Assembly: GCF_024206475.1 (NCBI RefSeq)
Contig: NZ_JAMBPR010000003.1
Location: 1-64,000 of the forward strand
Direction: 5' to 3'
DNA length: 64,000 nt
DNA from: Paraburkholderia sp. CNPSo 3274
Lineage (GTDB): Bacteria > Pseudomonadota > Gammaproteobacteria > Burkholderiales > Burkholderiaceae
This document shows positions 8,054-15,960 of this stretch, in pieces. The notes beneath the pieces are model-generated. The model saw only the letters and a list, made by a program, of their open reading frames with translations. It searched no databases and had not been told where the DNA came from. Numbering within the stretch: position 1 is the stretch's first letter; every line of letters starts with the position of its first letter. Made by a program: the position numbers and the translations under genes.

Positions 8054-9499
8054 TCAGGGTTGGCGTTTGCCGCGGCCACCAGCGGGTTTGCCAGCCGGTT
8101 TACGTGAACCCGCAGCTGGCTTGCTAGCGGGTTTGCTGCGTGGCTTTTGCGCGCTGAATGAGTTACCGCTGGACAAGCTTGTGCCTTTACCCGCGGCCAC
8201 AGCGCGCTGCGCCGCAGGCTTGCGTTTGGTTTCGCCACTTTGCGGGCGCGGTTTTTTGCTGAGCACCTGCAGGGCGCCCGGCGCAGCTTGCGGCACTTTG
8301 GGCTTCTTGGGCTTTTTGGGTTTCTTGATGATCTGGCCCGTCGCGCTGGTTTGCGGCACGCGGTGTTCGGCTTCAAAACCGGGCTCTTCTTCACGGGGCA
8401 GCGTTTGCCGGATCAGCGCTTCGATCGCAGCCAGTTGCGGTGCTTCATCGGCACACACAAGGGACACCGCGACGCCGCTGGCGCCCGCGCGGCCAGTACG
8501 GCCAATACGGTGCACATAGTCGTGCGCCACGATCGGCAGATCAACGTTGATCACCAGCGGCAGGTCGTCGATATCCAGCCCGCGCGCAGCCACATCGGTG
8601 GCTACCAGCATTTGGACTTCGCCCGCCTTGAAGCGCTCCAGCGCGCGCAGGCGGGCGGGTTGCGGTTTGTCGCCGTGGATAGTGTCGATCGCATAGCCCG
8701 CTTCATCCAGCATGGCCGCCAGGTAATCTACACCCTTGCGGGTTTTGACGAACACCAGCGCGTGCTGCCAGTTGTTCTCAGCCACAAGGTGCATGAAAAG
8801 CTCAGGCTTGTTCCTTTTATCCACCGGCACCACCCACTGCTTGATCTTGCTGGCCGTGGCGTTGGGCGGGCTGACGCTGATATTGACCGGGCCGCGCAGA
8901 ATGCTCGCCGCCATGGCGCGGATATCATCGGTAAACGTGGCAGAGAACAGCAGGGTCTGGCGCTGAGCGGGCAAGGCAGCAAAGACGGCGTTGAGTTCGC
9001 GCGCAAAGCCCAGATCCAGCATGCGGTCGGCTTCATCCAGCACCAGCGTTTGTACTTGATCAAACTGCACTGCGTTCTGGCGATTGAGATCTAGCAAACG
9101 GCCCGGCGTGGCAACGAGCACATCCACGCCTTTGCGCAACTTCATCATCTGCGGGTTGATACTCACACCGCCGTAAGCGGCCAGGAATTGTAAATCGAGG
9201 CCTTTACCGTAATCGATAAAGCTTTGCAGCACTTGTTCAGCCAGTTCACGCGTGGGCACCAGCACCAGCACACGCGCGCGGTTGCTGGCCACCGCAGGGC
9301 CGTGTTGCACCAGCCGTTGCAACAGCGGCAGCGCAAAACCCGCCGTTTTGCCAGTGCCGGTTTGTGCCGCGGCCATGACGTCCTTGCCATTGAGCACAGC
9401 AGGAATCGCCTTGGCCTGCACCGGCGTAGGTGTCTGGTAATTGAGGCCCTGCAGATTACGCAGCAAGGGATCGATCAGGCCAAGCAAGGCAAAAGACAT
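8054..9499 (-). CDS. rhlE: DEAD-box RNA helicase, RhlE type
   Basis: A 481-residue ATP-dependent RNA helicase. In order: the Q motif (YQTPTPVQAKAIP, residues 21-33), Walker A AQTGTGKT (45-52), the PTREL motif (82-86), DEAD (155-158), SAT (186-188), then the second RecA lobe with ARGLDI and HRIGRTGR, and a basic Lys/Pro/Ala-rich tail of about 110 residues that likely binds RNA. RhlE proteins act in ribosome assembly and RNA decay, often in cold adaptation. The tail begins after a KKPKKPKKPK run and is typical of beta-proteobacterial RhlE. A short inverted repeat (AACCGC..GCGGTT) just upstream of the ATG at 9499 may be part of its leader. It is monocistronic. Confidence 0.9.
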   Translation of the reverse strand: MSFALLGLIDPLLRNLQGLNYQTPTPVQAKAIPAVLNGKDVMAAAQTGTGKTAGFALPLLQRLVQHGPAVASNRARVLVLVPTRELAEQVLQSFIDYGKGLDLQFLAAYGGVSINPQMMKLRKGVDVLVATPGRLLDLNRQNAVQFDQVQTLVLDEADRMLDLGFARELNAVFAALPAQRQTLLFSATFTDDIRAMAASILRGPVNISVSPPNATASKIKQWVVPVDKRNKPELFMHLVAENNWQHALVFVKTRKGVDYLAAMLDEAGYAIDTIHGDKPQPARLRALERFKAGEVQMLVATDVAARGLDIDDLPLVINVDLPIVAHDYVHRIGRTGRAGASGVAVSLVCADEAPQLAAIEALIRQTLPREEEPGFEAEHRVPQTSATGQIIKKPKKPKKPKVPQAAPGALQVLSKKPRPQSGETKRKPAAQRAVAAGKGTSLSSGNSFSAQKPRSKPASKPAAGSRKPAGKPAGGRGKRQP

Positions 9500-9585
9500 T
9501 GGCGTATTCCGGTCTAAAACCGCAATTCTAGCGGTTACCGCCTGACTGCGCCGCGCAGATCAAGGGTCAAAAAGATCGGCGTTGA

Positions 9586-9780
9586 TCGCCACTGAAATCG
9601 TTCGGCGACTGAACTATGCCGTCCACCGTCACTCTGCATCTGCCCTTTCGCTATTACGTGCGTGAGTTCGATACCGCCTAAAATGATGCGGGCGCAACGA
9701 AAATTCTTCAATCCCGGCATTGGTCGTACGACGCGTTTGATCGCTCGATGGTCCTGCTCCACCGCGGTGGATTGATAAGA
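9586..9780 (-). pseudogene. IS6-family transposase, C-terminal remnant
   Basis: The minus strand reads VEQDHRAIKRVVRPM, then LKNFRCARIILGGIEL and KGQM, which is the C-terminal end of IS6-type transposases (consensus VEQDHRAxKRxxRPMLGFKxF...GIELMHMI). The upstream part with the DDE residues is missing: the in-frame sequence just before runs into a stop and has no family pattern. It is a scar of an old IS6-type insertion, downstream of rhlE and at the edge of a stretch of decayed genes. Confidence 0.6.
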
Positions 9781-10119
9781 ACGGCGTACCCGGAACGATC
9801 ACAGTGGACAAGAGCGCGTAGATCGCGCACCCGTCGCACTCTCGGGCACCATATGAGCGGTGAATTGGGAGGCGTCGTGCGGGCGGCCCGGTCCGACGCG
9901 GCATGGTCCCATCTGCACCTGCGCCGGCGGCGACGAAGCGGGTCACACCGGTTGTGTACTTGATACAAAGCGAACCGACGCCTTCCCATCCTTACAGACC
10001 CTTTCATCGCTGGAGACGAAAGGTTTCCTGTGTGTCATCGTACAAAACCGTTTCATGTGCTACCGTGGTTGCTCAGAGCCAGCAGGACGTCGTTTCAGTC
10101 GAACACTAGAAGGATGCTC
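9781..10119. other. Gene-free stretch
   Basis: Between the IS6 remnant and the 96-residue hypothetical gene. Several open frames exist but none carries a recognisable pattern. The end of this stretch (10030-10115) presumably holds the promoter of the following small gene. Confidence 0.4.
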
Positions 10120-10410
10120 ATGGAAGTCAACAATGGCGCTGTACTTGAAGCTCTTCGACTTGCTTTGTATCGACAAATACCGTGGCACAAGCGACCGGCA
10201 ATTTTCACGTTGCTTCGCTCGCAGGGTCTGATCCAGACCATTGACCAGAAACCTCCGCCCAGTACGAAGTTTCTCCCGACACTCCAGATTGCTATCCTGA
10301 CTGATAAAGGGCAGAAAGAAATCCAGCGCATCGAGGCGTCAACGCATGTTTCTGGATGGCTGGACGACGACTACTTCGCAACGTTCCTTGCAGAGGTTGC
10401 GTTTACCTGA
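10120..10410 (+). CDS. Hypothetical protein, 96 residues
   Basis: The frame reads MEVNNGAVLEALRLALYRQI and continues with a soluble, mixed-charge sequence including a D-Q-K-P-P-P turn and a C-terminal GWLDDDYFATFLAEV. An AGAAGG ribosome site 6 bases before the ATG at 10120 favours that start over the ATG at 10114 and over upstream starts. Composition is less GC-biased than its neighbours, hinting at horizontal origin. I do not recognise the family. It sits among decayed genes and could itself be a remnant. Confidence 0.45.
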   Translation: MEVNNGAVLEALRLALYRQIPWHKRPAIFTLLRSQGLIQTIDQKPPPSTKFLPTLQIAILTDKGQKEIQRIEASTHVSGWLDDDYFATFLAEVAFT

Positions 10411-10414
10411 GCGC

Positions 10415-10634
10415 GCATTCCACGCTTGACCGGGCCAGCACCTGAAGGTTGTAGCTGTCGGACCCGGTTACCCGTAGTGTCTCGACGACGTTTGGTGTCT
10501 CGCGAACATGCCTGGGCCGTGAGCCCCACCTCGGCTGCAAGCGACTTGTAGGGCGCCCTGCCGTCTCGCAGCAGCATCTTGACCAGCTTCAGGTCCGTCG
10601 GACGGTCGTATGCGGAACGTTACGACTGCTTCAT
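10415..10634 (-). pseudogene. Lrp/AsnC-family regulator, decayed N-terminal remnant
   Basis: From ATG 10634 (with AAGGGA upstream) the minus strand reads MKQS, then a TAA stop, then in the same frame DRPTDLKLVKMLLRDGRAPY and KSLAAEVGLTAQACS. That is the N-terminal helix-turn-helix of Lrp/AsnC regulators. A stop at codon 5 and a later frame loss after the recognition helix (TKRRRDTTGNRV resembles the next family segment IKRLRDTGVITGYRV) show that it is dead. It lies 44 bases from, and divergent to, a 4-hydroxyphenylpyruvate dioxygenase remnant, the classic Lrp-hpd gene pair. Confidence 0.65.
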
Positions 10635-10677
10635 GTCGGGGATTTCCCTTCCGTGTCGGTCGAGCCAATCTAAGTCG

Positions 10678-10893
10678 GTTGTCGGGGCTGCGATCGAAGT
10701 AATCGATCACACTTCGAATATCGTGAGGCCAGAGAACCTCGATAGGTGGGTCGACTTCTATAAGGATACCTTCGCATCCAGAAGCAGTATCTGGATGCGA
10801 GGGGCAAGCAGACCGGCATGCGGGCCAGGTCGATGGTCAGCCCCTGCGGCAAGGTATCGATCCCGATTGAATCGAGCTCATTGATGCCCCCCC
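10678..10893 (+). pseudogene. hpd: 4-hydroxyphenylpyruvate dioxygenase, internal remnant
   Basis: The plus strand reads IEVIDHTSNIVRPENLDRW then VDFYKDTF, shifts frame, and resumes QYLDARGKQTGMRARSMV then SPCGKVSIPIESSS. These are consecutive blocks of the second half of 4-hydroxyphenylpyruvate dioxygenase (HPPD), including the iron-ligand histidine block I-D-H. About 150 N-terminal residues and the C-terminal part with the remaining iron ligands are absent. It is a fragment with at least one frameshift. Together with the adjacent Lrp remnant it marks a lost tyrosine-catabolism locus. Confidence 0.65.
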
Positions 10894-11333
10894 GAAGACC
10901 TATTACCCTTCAATGGCCACATCCTGCCCGAAGCGGTCGGCCGTAGTTGATCCTGAACTGCTGCTCGGCTGCTCTTCGGTGGACAGGCGGCGTTCGGGCG
11001 TACACGTGACGTTTGTTACGTGGAAAGGTTAGCCGTCGACAAGCTTGCGCGGCCTCGGCGGATTCCGCCATTTCCTGTACAGTAGGCGCCAGAATTGCAC
11101 TTGCCCCACTCTGCGTTTGGGCGGCGACAACGTAAAATTGGAAACGCGTCGCCTCCTGCGGGCCGGCGCGGCGGTTGTGTTGCAATGCAGGTTTGGTGAA
11201 ATCGGTCCCACACCATAATGCCCTTAGCACTCTTGCACTGAGTACGAGTAGTCATAGTTTGTCCAACGCTCCGTTTGTGTACCTGTGAGACCACCGTTCG
11301 GATTCGTCGCAACTCTGAAAAAGGAGAAAGTGA
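10894..11333. other. Gene-free stretch with likely BON-gene promoter
   Basis: No frame on either strand carries a pattern I recognise. The minus-strand frames at about 10910-11440 overlap in different phases and look like further decayed sequence, but I cannot name a family. The last 100 bases, ending in an AAGGAG box at about 11322-11328, serve the following BON gene. Confidence 0.4.
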
Positions 11334-11675
11334 ATGAAGGCTATTCAGGCAATCAAGCTGGCCGGCGGCGCATTGATCGTCGCCGTTTCGGTCAGCGCAT
11401 GGGCGCAGGGGAACGATACGGGCACGGCGCCGGCCACTTCGCAATCATCGAAGCAGGCCAACCACGCATTGGAAAAGAAAGTGCGTGCCGCGCTGGATCA
11501 CGCAAAGGACATCAAAGTGGAAAACATTTTGGTTCGCGCTCGCGGCGGCGCGGTGACGCTGGAAGGCACCGTTCCGGATTCCTCGCAGATCGACAAGGCC
11601 ACTCAAGTCGCTCAGGGCGTTGCCGGCGTGACCTCGGTCAAGAACGCACTGAGCATCAAAGAACCGGGTCAGTAA
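11334..11675 (+). CDS. Periplasmic BON-domain protein
   Basis: A 113-residue exported protein. Residues 1-24 form a Sec signal peptide (MKAIQAIKLAGGALIVAVS, cut after AWA). A short linker of small polar residues follows, then a single BON domain at about 42-110 with the central G-glycine motif (VRARGGAVTLEGTVPDSSQ) and VAGVTSVKNAL. BON proteins bind membrane surfaces and help with osmotic or envelope stress; OsmY is the best-known example. The start at 11334 follows an AAGGAG site 6 bases upstream. It is a single gene, intact among decayed neighbours. Confidence 0.85.
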   Translation: MKAIQAIKLAGGALIVAVSVSAWAQGNDTGTAPATSQSSKQANHALEKKVRAALDHAKDIKVENILVRARGGAVTLEGTVPDSSQIDKATQVAQGVAGVTSVKNALSIKEPGQ

Positions 11676-11789
11676 GCCAGGCCTTTGGCGGGGCCGCCCT
11701 TTCGTTTGCGCGAGGGTGCGGCTTCGCCGTTCCCCCTGATATTCCCGCGACAGTTCCCTTTATTCAGCCGACCACCGGGATCACCATCG

Positions 11790-11991
11790 ACGACACCCGT
11801 CCCGCAGCATCCATCTGCGCGACGAACGCGCTGCGGATCGTGGGTGCCGGAAGGCAGGAATAGCATGTCGCCCTCGCCGAGGAGCGACTTGGCGCCCCCC
11901 GCTGGTCGAAGATCCTGCGCGAATCGATCTTTGACGACGGCTGTAACGGCACGCGCGTTGGAAAGTTTGCCTTGATGAGCTCCGGTTTCGC
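11790..11991 (-). pseudogene. FtsK/SpoIIIE-type DNA translocase, decayed fragment
   Basis: The minus strand reads ELIKANFPTRVPLQPSSKID then SRRIFDQRGA, and in the next frame LLGEGDMLFLPSGTHDPQRV. These are adjacent conserved blocks of FtsK motor domains (family: [43 protein letters not shown]). The frame change coincides with a run of six C residues. Only about 60-70 residues survive, with no Walker motifs, so this is a scar. It lies just beyond the BON gene and just downstream of a LysR gene. Confidence 0.6.
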
Positions 11992-12028
11992 TGTCTCCAG
12001 CAGCCGGTCATCCAACGACGATGTAGAT

Positions 12029-12910
12029 CTATGGCGTGCACTGCCGCAGTTGCTGCGCGAGCAGGCCCGCGTGCGGAGTCAGGGCGGCGAAGTCGCGCGC
12101 ACAGAGATAGAGCCGCCGCATAGCCCACGCCTCCGACAGCGGCACCACGACCACGTCACTGCGCAGTTTTCTGGCTAGCCCATCGGAAAGGATCGAAATG
12201 CCGATCCCTGCTTCGACATGCATGGCCACATGTTCGATGTTGCGCAACTGAATGCGGTAGTCGAGCTGGCGTCCCAGACGCGATGCACGCTCCGCGAGAT
12301 GTGTTTCGAGCGCCGTGTCTGCCACGCCTACGATTGGCTCACCGAGCATATCGGCAAAGGCTACGTCCGGTTGCTGGGCGAAGCGATGTGAACGGCTGGC
12401 GACCACGACGAGCTGGTCACTGGCGATCAGGTGCGTCTGCAGCGTGCCGAGGTCCGTTATGTCCGCGACGACGCCCAGATCTGCGCGCCTGTCCGCGAGC
12501 GTCTGGACGATGTCCGCACTGGGCCGCTCCTCCAGGTCGATCGACAGGTCGCGATGCGCTGCCAGAAATCGGCAAAGCTGCGGCGGCAGGAACGCCGCCA
12601 TAGCGGCGGTGTTCGATAGCAACCTGACGCGGCCTTTCAAGCCCGTTGCGTAGGTTCGCAGTTCGCCACGCATCATTTCGACCTGGCCCAGGATCGAACG
12701 GGCATGGCGGACCAGGGCGTCTCCCGCAGCGGTAGTACGCACGCCACGACGGTTGCGTTCCAGTAACGGTGCGCCCAATGCCGCCTCCATGCTGGCAATG
12801 CGTTCACTCACCGACGCGAGCGCCAGATGCATCGTGCGAGCACCTTGCGTCAGGCTCCCGCATTCCACCACGCTCAGGAACAGGCGCATGTCCGTCAAGT
12901 CGAAGCGCAT
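12029..12910 (-). CDS. LysR-family regulator divergent from a TauE/SafE gene
   Basis: A 293-residue regulator: helix-turn-helix at about residues 4-62 (GSLTQGARTMHLALASVSERIASME) and an effector domain of standard length. It diverges from the TauE/SafE permease with only 68 bases between the starts, so control of that permease is likely. The ligand may be the exported or imported sulfur or organic-acid anion, which is inference from context. Confidence 0.85.
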   Translation of the reverse strand: MRFDLTDMRLFLSVVECGSLTQGARTMHLALASVSERIASMEAALGAPLLERNRRGVRTTAAGDALVRHARSILGQVEMMRGELRTYATGLKGRVRLLSNTAAMAAFLPPQLCRFLAAHRDLSIDLEERPSADIVQTLADRRADLGVVADITDLGTLQTHLIASDQLVVVASRSHRFAQQPDVAFADMLGEPIVGVADTALETHLAERASRLGRQLDYRIQLRNIEHVAMHVEAGIGISILSDGLARKLRSDVVVVPLSEAWAMRRLYLCARDFAALTPHAGLLAQQLRQCTP

Positions 12911-12978
12911 AGCTAGTTGTCATCTCTTCGGAGTTTCCGAAGTCTAGCACCGGAAATGCCAGATTGTGAGAGCACGAC

Positions 12979-13767
12979 GTGACGACTAATATCGCTTCCA
13001 TGAACACGATGGCTTTGGTTTTTTCCGCAGGAATGGCGGCTGGAGCGATGAACGCGCTGGCTGGGGGCGGCTCATTCGTCAGTTTGCCGGCGCTGATCGC
13101 TGCGGGTGTGCCTCCGGTTCAGGCGAACACGTCCAGCACGGTCGCGCTGTTCCCGGGCGGCCTGGCCAGCGCGTGGGCATATCGCGATGGACTGCGACCG
13201 GTGGGCGCCGTGTCGCTTCGCGCGCTGCTGGCTACGACGCTCTGCGGCGGCTTTGCCGGCGCGCTGCTGTTGCTGTGGACGTCACCAGCAGCGTTCACGT
13301 TCGTGTTGCCATGGCTGCTTCTGGTCGCTTCCATCGCGCTCGCGTTCGGGCGGCGCATCGGCGAGGCGTTGCGCGCACGCTGGCACATTCACGCGAACGC
13401 GGTACTGGCTGTTCAGTTCATGCTCGGCGTCTATGGTGGCTACTTTGGCGGCGCGGTCGGGATCATGATGATTGCGATATGGGGACTGCTCGACAACTCC
13501 GACCTGAAGCATCTCAACGCACCGCGTACGCTGCTGGTCAGTGCGGCAAATATGGTGGCGGTACTTGCCTTCATCGTGGCCAACGCGGTGCACTGGCCCG
13601 AGACGCTGGTCATGCTCGTGGGCGCAATCATCGGGGGATACAGTGGCGCCCGGATCGGGTGCCGGGCGCCGCCGCGAATCATCCGCGCCATCACGCTGCT
13701 AGTCACCTCCTGCATCACGCTGGTGTTCTTCGTGAAAACCTACGCGCCCATGCTGCTGCATCGCTAA
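12979..13767 (+). CDS. TauE/SafE-family anion permease
   Basis: A 262-residue inner-membrane protein with about eight predicted hydrophobic segments. The family repeat appears twice: AGAMNALAGGGSFVSLPAL (residues about 20-38) and GVYGGYFGGAVGIMMIA (about 147-163). TauE/SafE permeases move sulfite, sulfoacetate or other small organic anions. The GTG at 12979 has a GAGAG box upstream and gives the normal N-terminus; an ATG at 13000 lacks a ribosome site. The divergent LysR gene probably regulates it. Confidence 0.85.
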   Translation: MTTNIASMNTMALVFSAGMAAGAMNALAGGGSFVSLPALIAAGVPPVQANTSSTVALFPGGLASAWAYRDGLRPVGAVSLRALLATTLCGGFAGALLLLWTSPAAFTFVLPWLLLVASIALAFGRRIGEALRARWHIHANAVLAVQFMLGVYGGYFGGAVGIMMIAIWGLLDNSDLKHLNAPRTLLVSAANMVAVLAFIVANAVHWPETLVMLVGAIIGGYSGARIGCRAPPRIIRAITLLVTSCITLVFFVKTYAPMLLHR

Positions 13768-13781
13768 TCAGTGAGGACACC

Positions 13782-13865
13782 ATGCTTTGCGCCTTGTTGG
13801 AAACGGTGGGAACACTGGCCATCCTGGCCAGTCTCGCGGCTCAGTTGCGCAGGCCTCGGCGGTAA
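13782..13865 (+). CDS. Possible 27-residue membrane peptide
   Basis: A short ORF starting 14 bases after the TauE stop, with a GTGAGG box 6 bases upstream. It reads MLCALLETVGTLAILASLA and ends in AQLRRPRR: one hydrophobic segment with a basic tail. Its position and ribosome site suggest translation with the permease, but it is too short for family evidence and could be chance. Confidence 0.3.
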   Translation: MLCALLETVGTLAILASLAAQLRRPRR

Positions 13866-13900
13866 CCCCCTGGGCATCGATACGCCGCAGCTTTTTGAGT

Positions 13901-13918
13901 CTCCATCAAATGATGGAG
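13901..13918. promoter_or_regulatory. Perfect 8+2+8 palindrome
   Basis: CTCCATCA AA TGATGGAG is a perfect inverted repeat in the 207-bp gap between the small peptide ORF and the DUF4148 gene. The 2-base loop and lack of a T-run argue against a terminator. A protein-binding site for the downstream gene is plausible but unproven. Confidence 0.35.
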
Positions 13919-14072
13919 GTCAAAACGACCACTCACGCATACGATCGAAATAGACGACAACGATAACGTTTGAGCGCTGCAAAGTCTGGCAAGGGGTCGA
14001 ACCAGGGTTCGGATGAACGGGCCGTTTGCAGCACGAGTCAGCCGGTCTAACTCACCCCGGAGGTGGGCCACT

Positions 14073-14375
14073 ATGAAGACGCTAGTCCACACAGTTTGCG
14101 CGGTCGCCGTCATTGCTGTGCCAATTGCATCGTTGGCGCAGTCGGACGGGGGGCTGACGCGCGCGCAAGTGCAGGCCGAAATCGTTCAGCTTCAGCAAGC
14201 CGGCTTCAATCCGGCCAATGCGAATACTGTCGACTTTCCTGCCAATATGCAGGCCACCGACGCATCTGCCGCAGGACAAAGTAGCGGCTACGGCCCTGCA
14301 ATGAACGGCTCGTCGCAGATGGGCCGTCCGGCCAGCCCGAGTGGGATGAGGCCCGTGTTCTTTGGCGGGTCGTAA
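14073..14375 (+). CDS. DUF4148 exported protein
   Basis: A 100-residue protein with a signal peptide (MKTLVHTVCAVAVIAVPIAS, cut near LAQ). The family core follows: LTRAQVQAEIVQLQQAGFNP with a short Ala/Ser/Gly-rich tail. DUF4148 proteins are abundant and often multi-copy in Burkholderia and Paraburkholderia. Their function is unknown; they are probably periplasmic. A CCGGAGGT ribosome site 8 bases before ATG 14073 fixes the start. It is a single gene, convergent with the epoxide-hydrolase-like gene. Confidence 0.8.
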   Translation: MKTLVHTVCAVAVIAVPIASLAQSDGGLTRAQVQAEIVQLQQAGFNPANANTVDFPANMQATDASAAGQSSGYGPAMNGSSQMGRPASPSGMRPVFFGGS

Positions 14376-14507
14376 GCCCTTTCGTCTGACCAGATCGGGC
14401 GACGGAGAGCATGCCGTCTCTACCTGGGACGGCGTGGAGCTTCGTGCTATGCGCTTCGCGCCGTTCAGGAGCCCGAAAAGAGGAGACCGAAGCCTCCTTC
14501 AGGTCAG

Positions 14508-15860
14508 TTACGTGCGCAGCGGCCTCAAGCCCGCGCGAACCTCTCGCGCGAACAGGATTGGCTGTTCCCACGCCGCAAAGTGACCGCCTTTGTCGGGCCT
14601 GTTGTAATAGATGAGGTTGTGATACGCCCGCTCCGCCCAGCTGCGCGGGGCCTGATGGCTCTCGCCGGGAAAGGCGCTGATGGCGGCCGGGACGGAAACG
14701 TCAGCGGCAGCGTAAAAGTTGAAGTGCGACTCCCAATAGAAGCGCGCTGCTGAAACCCCCGTGTTCGTGAGCCAGTAGAGCGTGATGTCGTCGAGGACGT
14801 CGTTCAATGTCAGGTCACCCGAGGAGTGTCCGTTGATCGTGCGCCCGTACACCGCCGATGTGAGCGCCGCCGCCGGCTGCGCATAGCCGTCCGGGTGATC
14901 GAGCAGCCAGCTCGCCAGCGCGATGGGTGAGTCCGCCAGTCCAGAGAGCGTTTGCGGACGCGTGCCCTGCTCAAGGGCGTAGGCGCGTCGCTTCGACAAG
15001 GTGCTCAGTTGGCCGTAAGCGAGCCTTTCGTCAGCCGAGAGACTGGCGGGCGCCGGATCGCCGGCCAAAAGCGCCTTTGCTATTTCAGGCGGAACCGTCG
15101 CGGGAAAGTTGACGTGAATACCGATCAACTCAGGCGGCGCCTGCTTTGCCATCACGTTCGCCACGATGCCGCCGAGATCGCCGCCTTGCGCGGCAAACTT
15201 CGCATAACCCAGGCGCTTCATCAGCACGACCCAGGCGCGCGCCGTACGCTCCGGTCCCCATCCGGTCTCTTTGGGTTTGCCGGAGAATCCATAACCAGGC
15301 AAGGACGGAATCACCAGATGGAAGGCGTCCGATGCGCTCGCGCCATACGCGGTCGGATTAACCAGCGGATCGATGATCTTGAGCTGCTCGATGACCGAGC
15401 CTGGCCATCCGTGCGTGACCACGAGCGGCATCGCGTTCGCATGTTTCGAGCGGACGTGGATGAAATGAATGTCCACCCCGTCGATTTCCGTCACGAAATT
15501 CGGCAACGCGTTCAGTCTCGCTTCCACCTTGCGCCAGTCGTAATCGGTCGACCAGTGACGCGCGACTTCCTGAATCATCGCAAGCGGCACGCCTTGCGAA
15601 TCGTCCGCGACCGTTTCGCGGTCCGGCCATCTCGTCGCCTTGATGCGTCGCCGCAAGTCGGTCAACTGCGACTCCGGCACCTGGATGCGAAGCTCACGGA
15701 TAGCGGTCTTGTCGCCGCCAGGTGCCGCGGCTGCGTCAGTGATGGATTGACTTTGTTGCGCGAAAGCCAGCTGACTCAGCGAGCCGACAGCAACGGCAGC
15801 CGCGGCCACGCTAACAAAGCGGCGGCGAGACGGCGAAGGGAGAAGAATATCGTCCGACAT
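14508..15860 (-). CDS. Exported epoxide-hydrolase-family protein (EHN domain)
   Basis: A 450-residue alpha/beta hydrolase. Residues 1-34 look like a twin-arginine signal (SRRRFVSVAAAAVAV, cut near AFA), so the enzyme is probably periplasmic. The N-terminal epoxide hydrolase (EHN) domain covers about 50-160 (RIQVPESQLTDLRRRI). The oxyanion-hole HGWPGS is at 150-155, the nucleophile Asp228 is in GGDLG, and the catalytic His is in GGHFAAWEQP near the C-terminus. The family opens epoxides by an Asp-ester mechanism. I chose ATG 15860 over the GTG at 15872 because it gives a normal leader. It is the third of three same-strand exported enzyme genes. Confidence 0.85.
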   Translation of the reverse strand: MSDDILLPSPSRRRFVSVAAAAVAVGSLSQLAFAQQSQSITDAAAAPGGDKTAIRELRIQVPESQLTDLRRRIKATRWPDRETVADDSQGVPLAMIQEVARHWSTDYDWRKVEARLNALPNFVTEIDGVDIHFIHVRSKHANAMPLVVTHGWPGSVIEQLKIIDPLVNPTAYGASASDAFHLVIPSLPGYGFSGKPKETGWGPERTARAWVVLMKRLGYAKFAAQGGDLGGIVANVMAKQAPPELIGIHVNFPATVPPEIAKALLAGDPAPASLSADERLAYGQLSTLSKRRAYALEQGTRPQTLSGLADSPIALASWLLDHPDGYAQPAAALTSAVYGRTINGHSSGDLTLNDVLDDITLYWLTNTGVSAARFYWESHFNFYAAADVSVPAAISAFPGESHQAPRSWAERAYHNLIYYNRPDKGGHFAAWEQPILFAREVRAGLRPLRT

Positions 15861-15960
15861 AAGTGTTCCCACTGGCGATAAAGCCAGGTCCTCGATTGAT
15901 GGCAGCGTGATTTGACGCGCTTTGGATTGCGATGGCCGCGGGGCAGCGCAGCCGCCCAGA

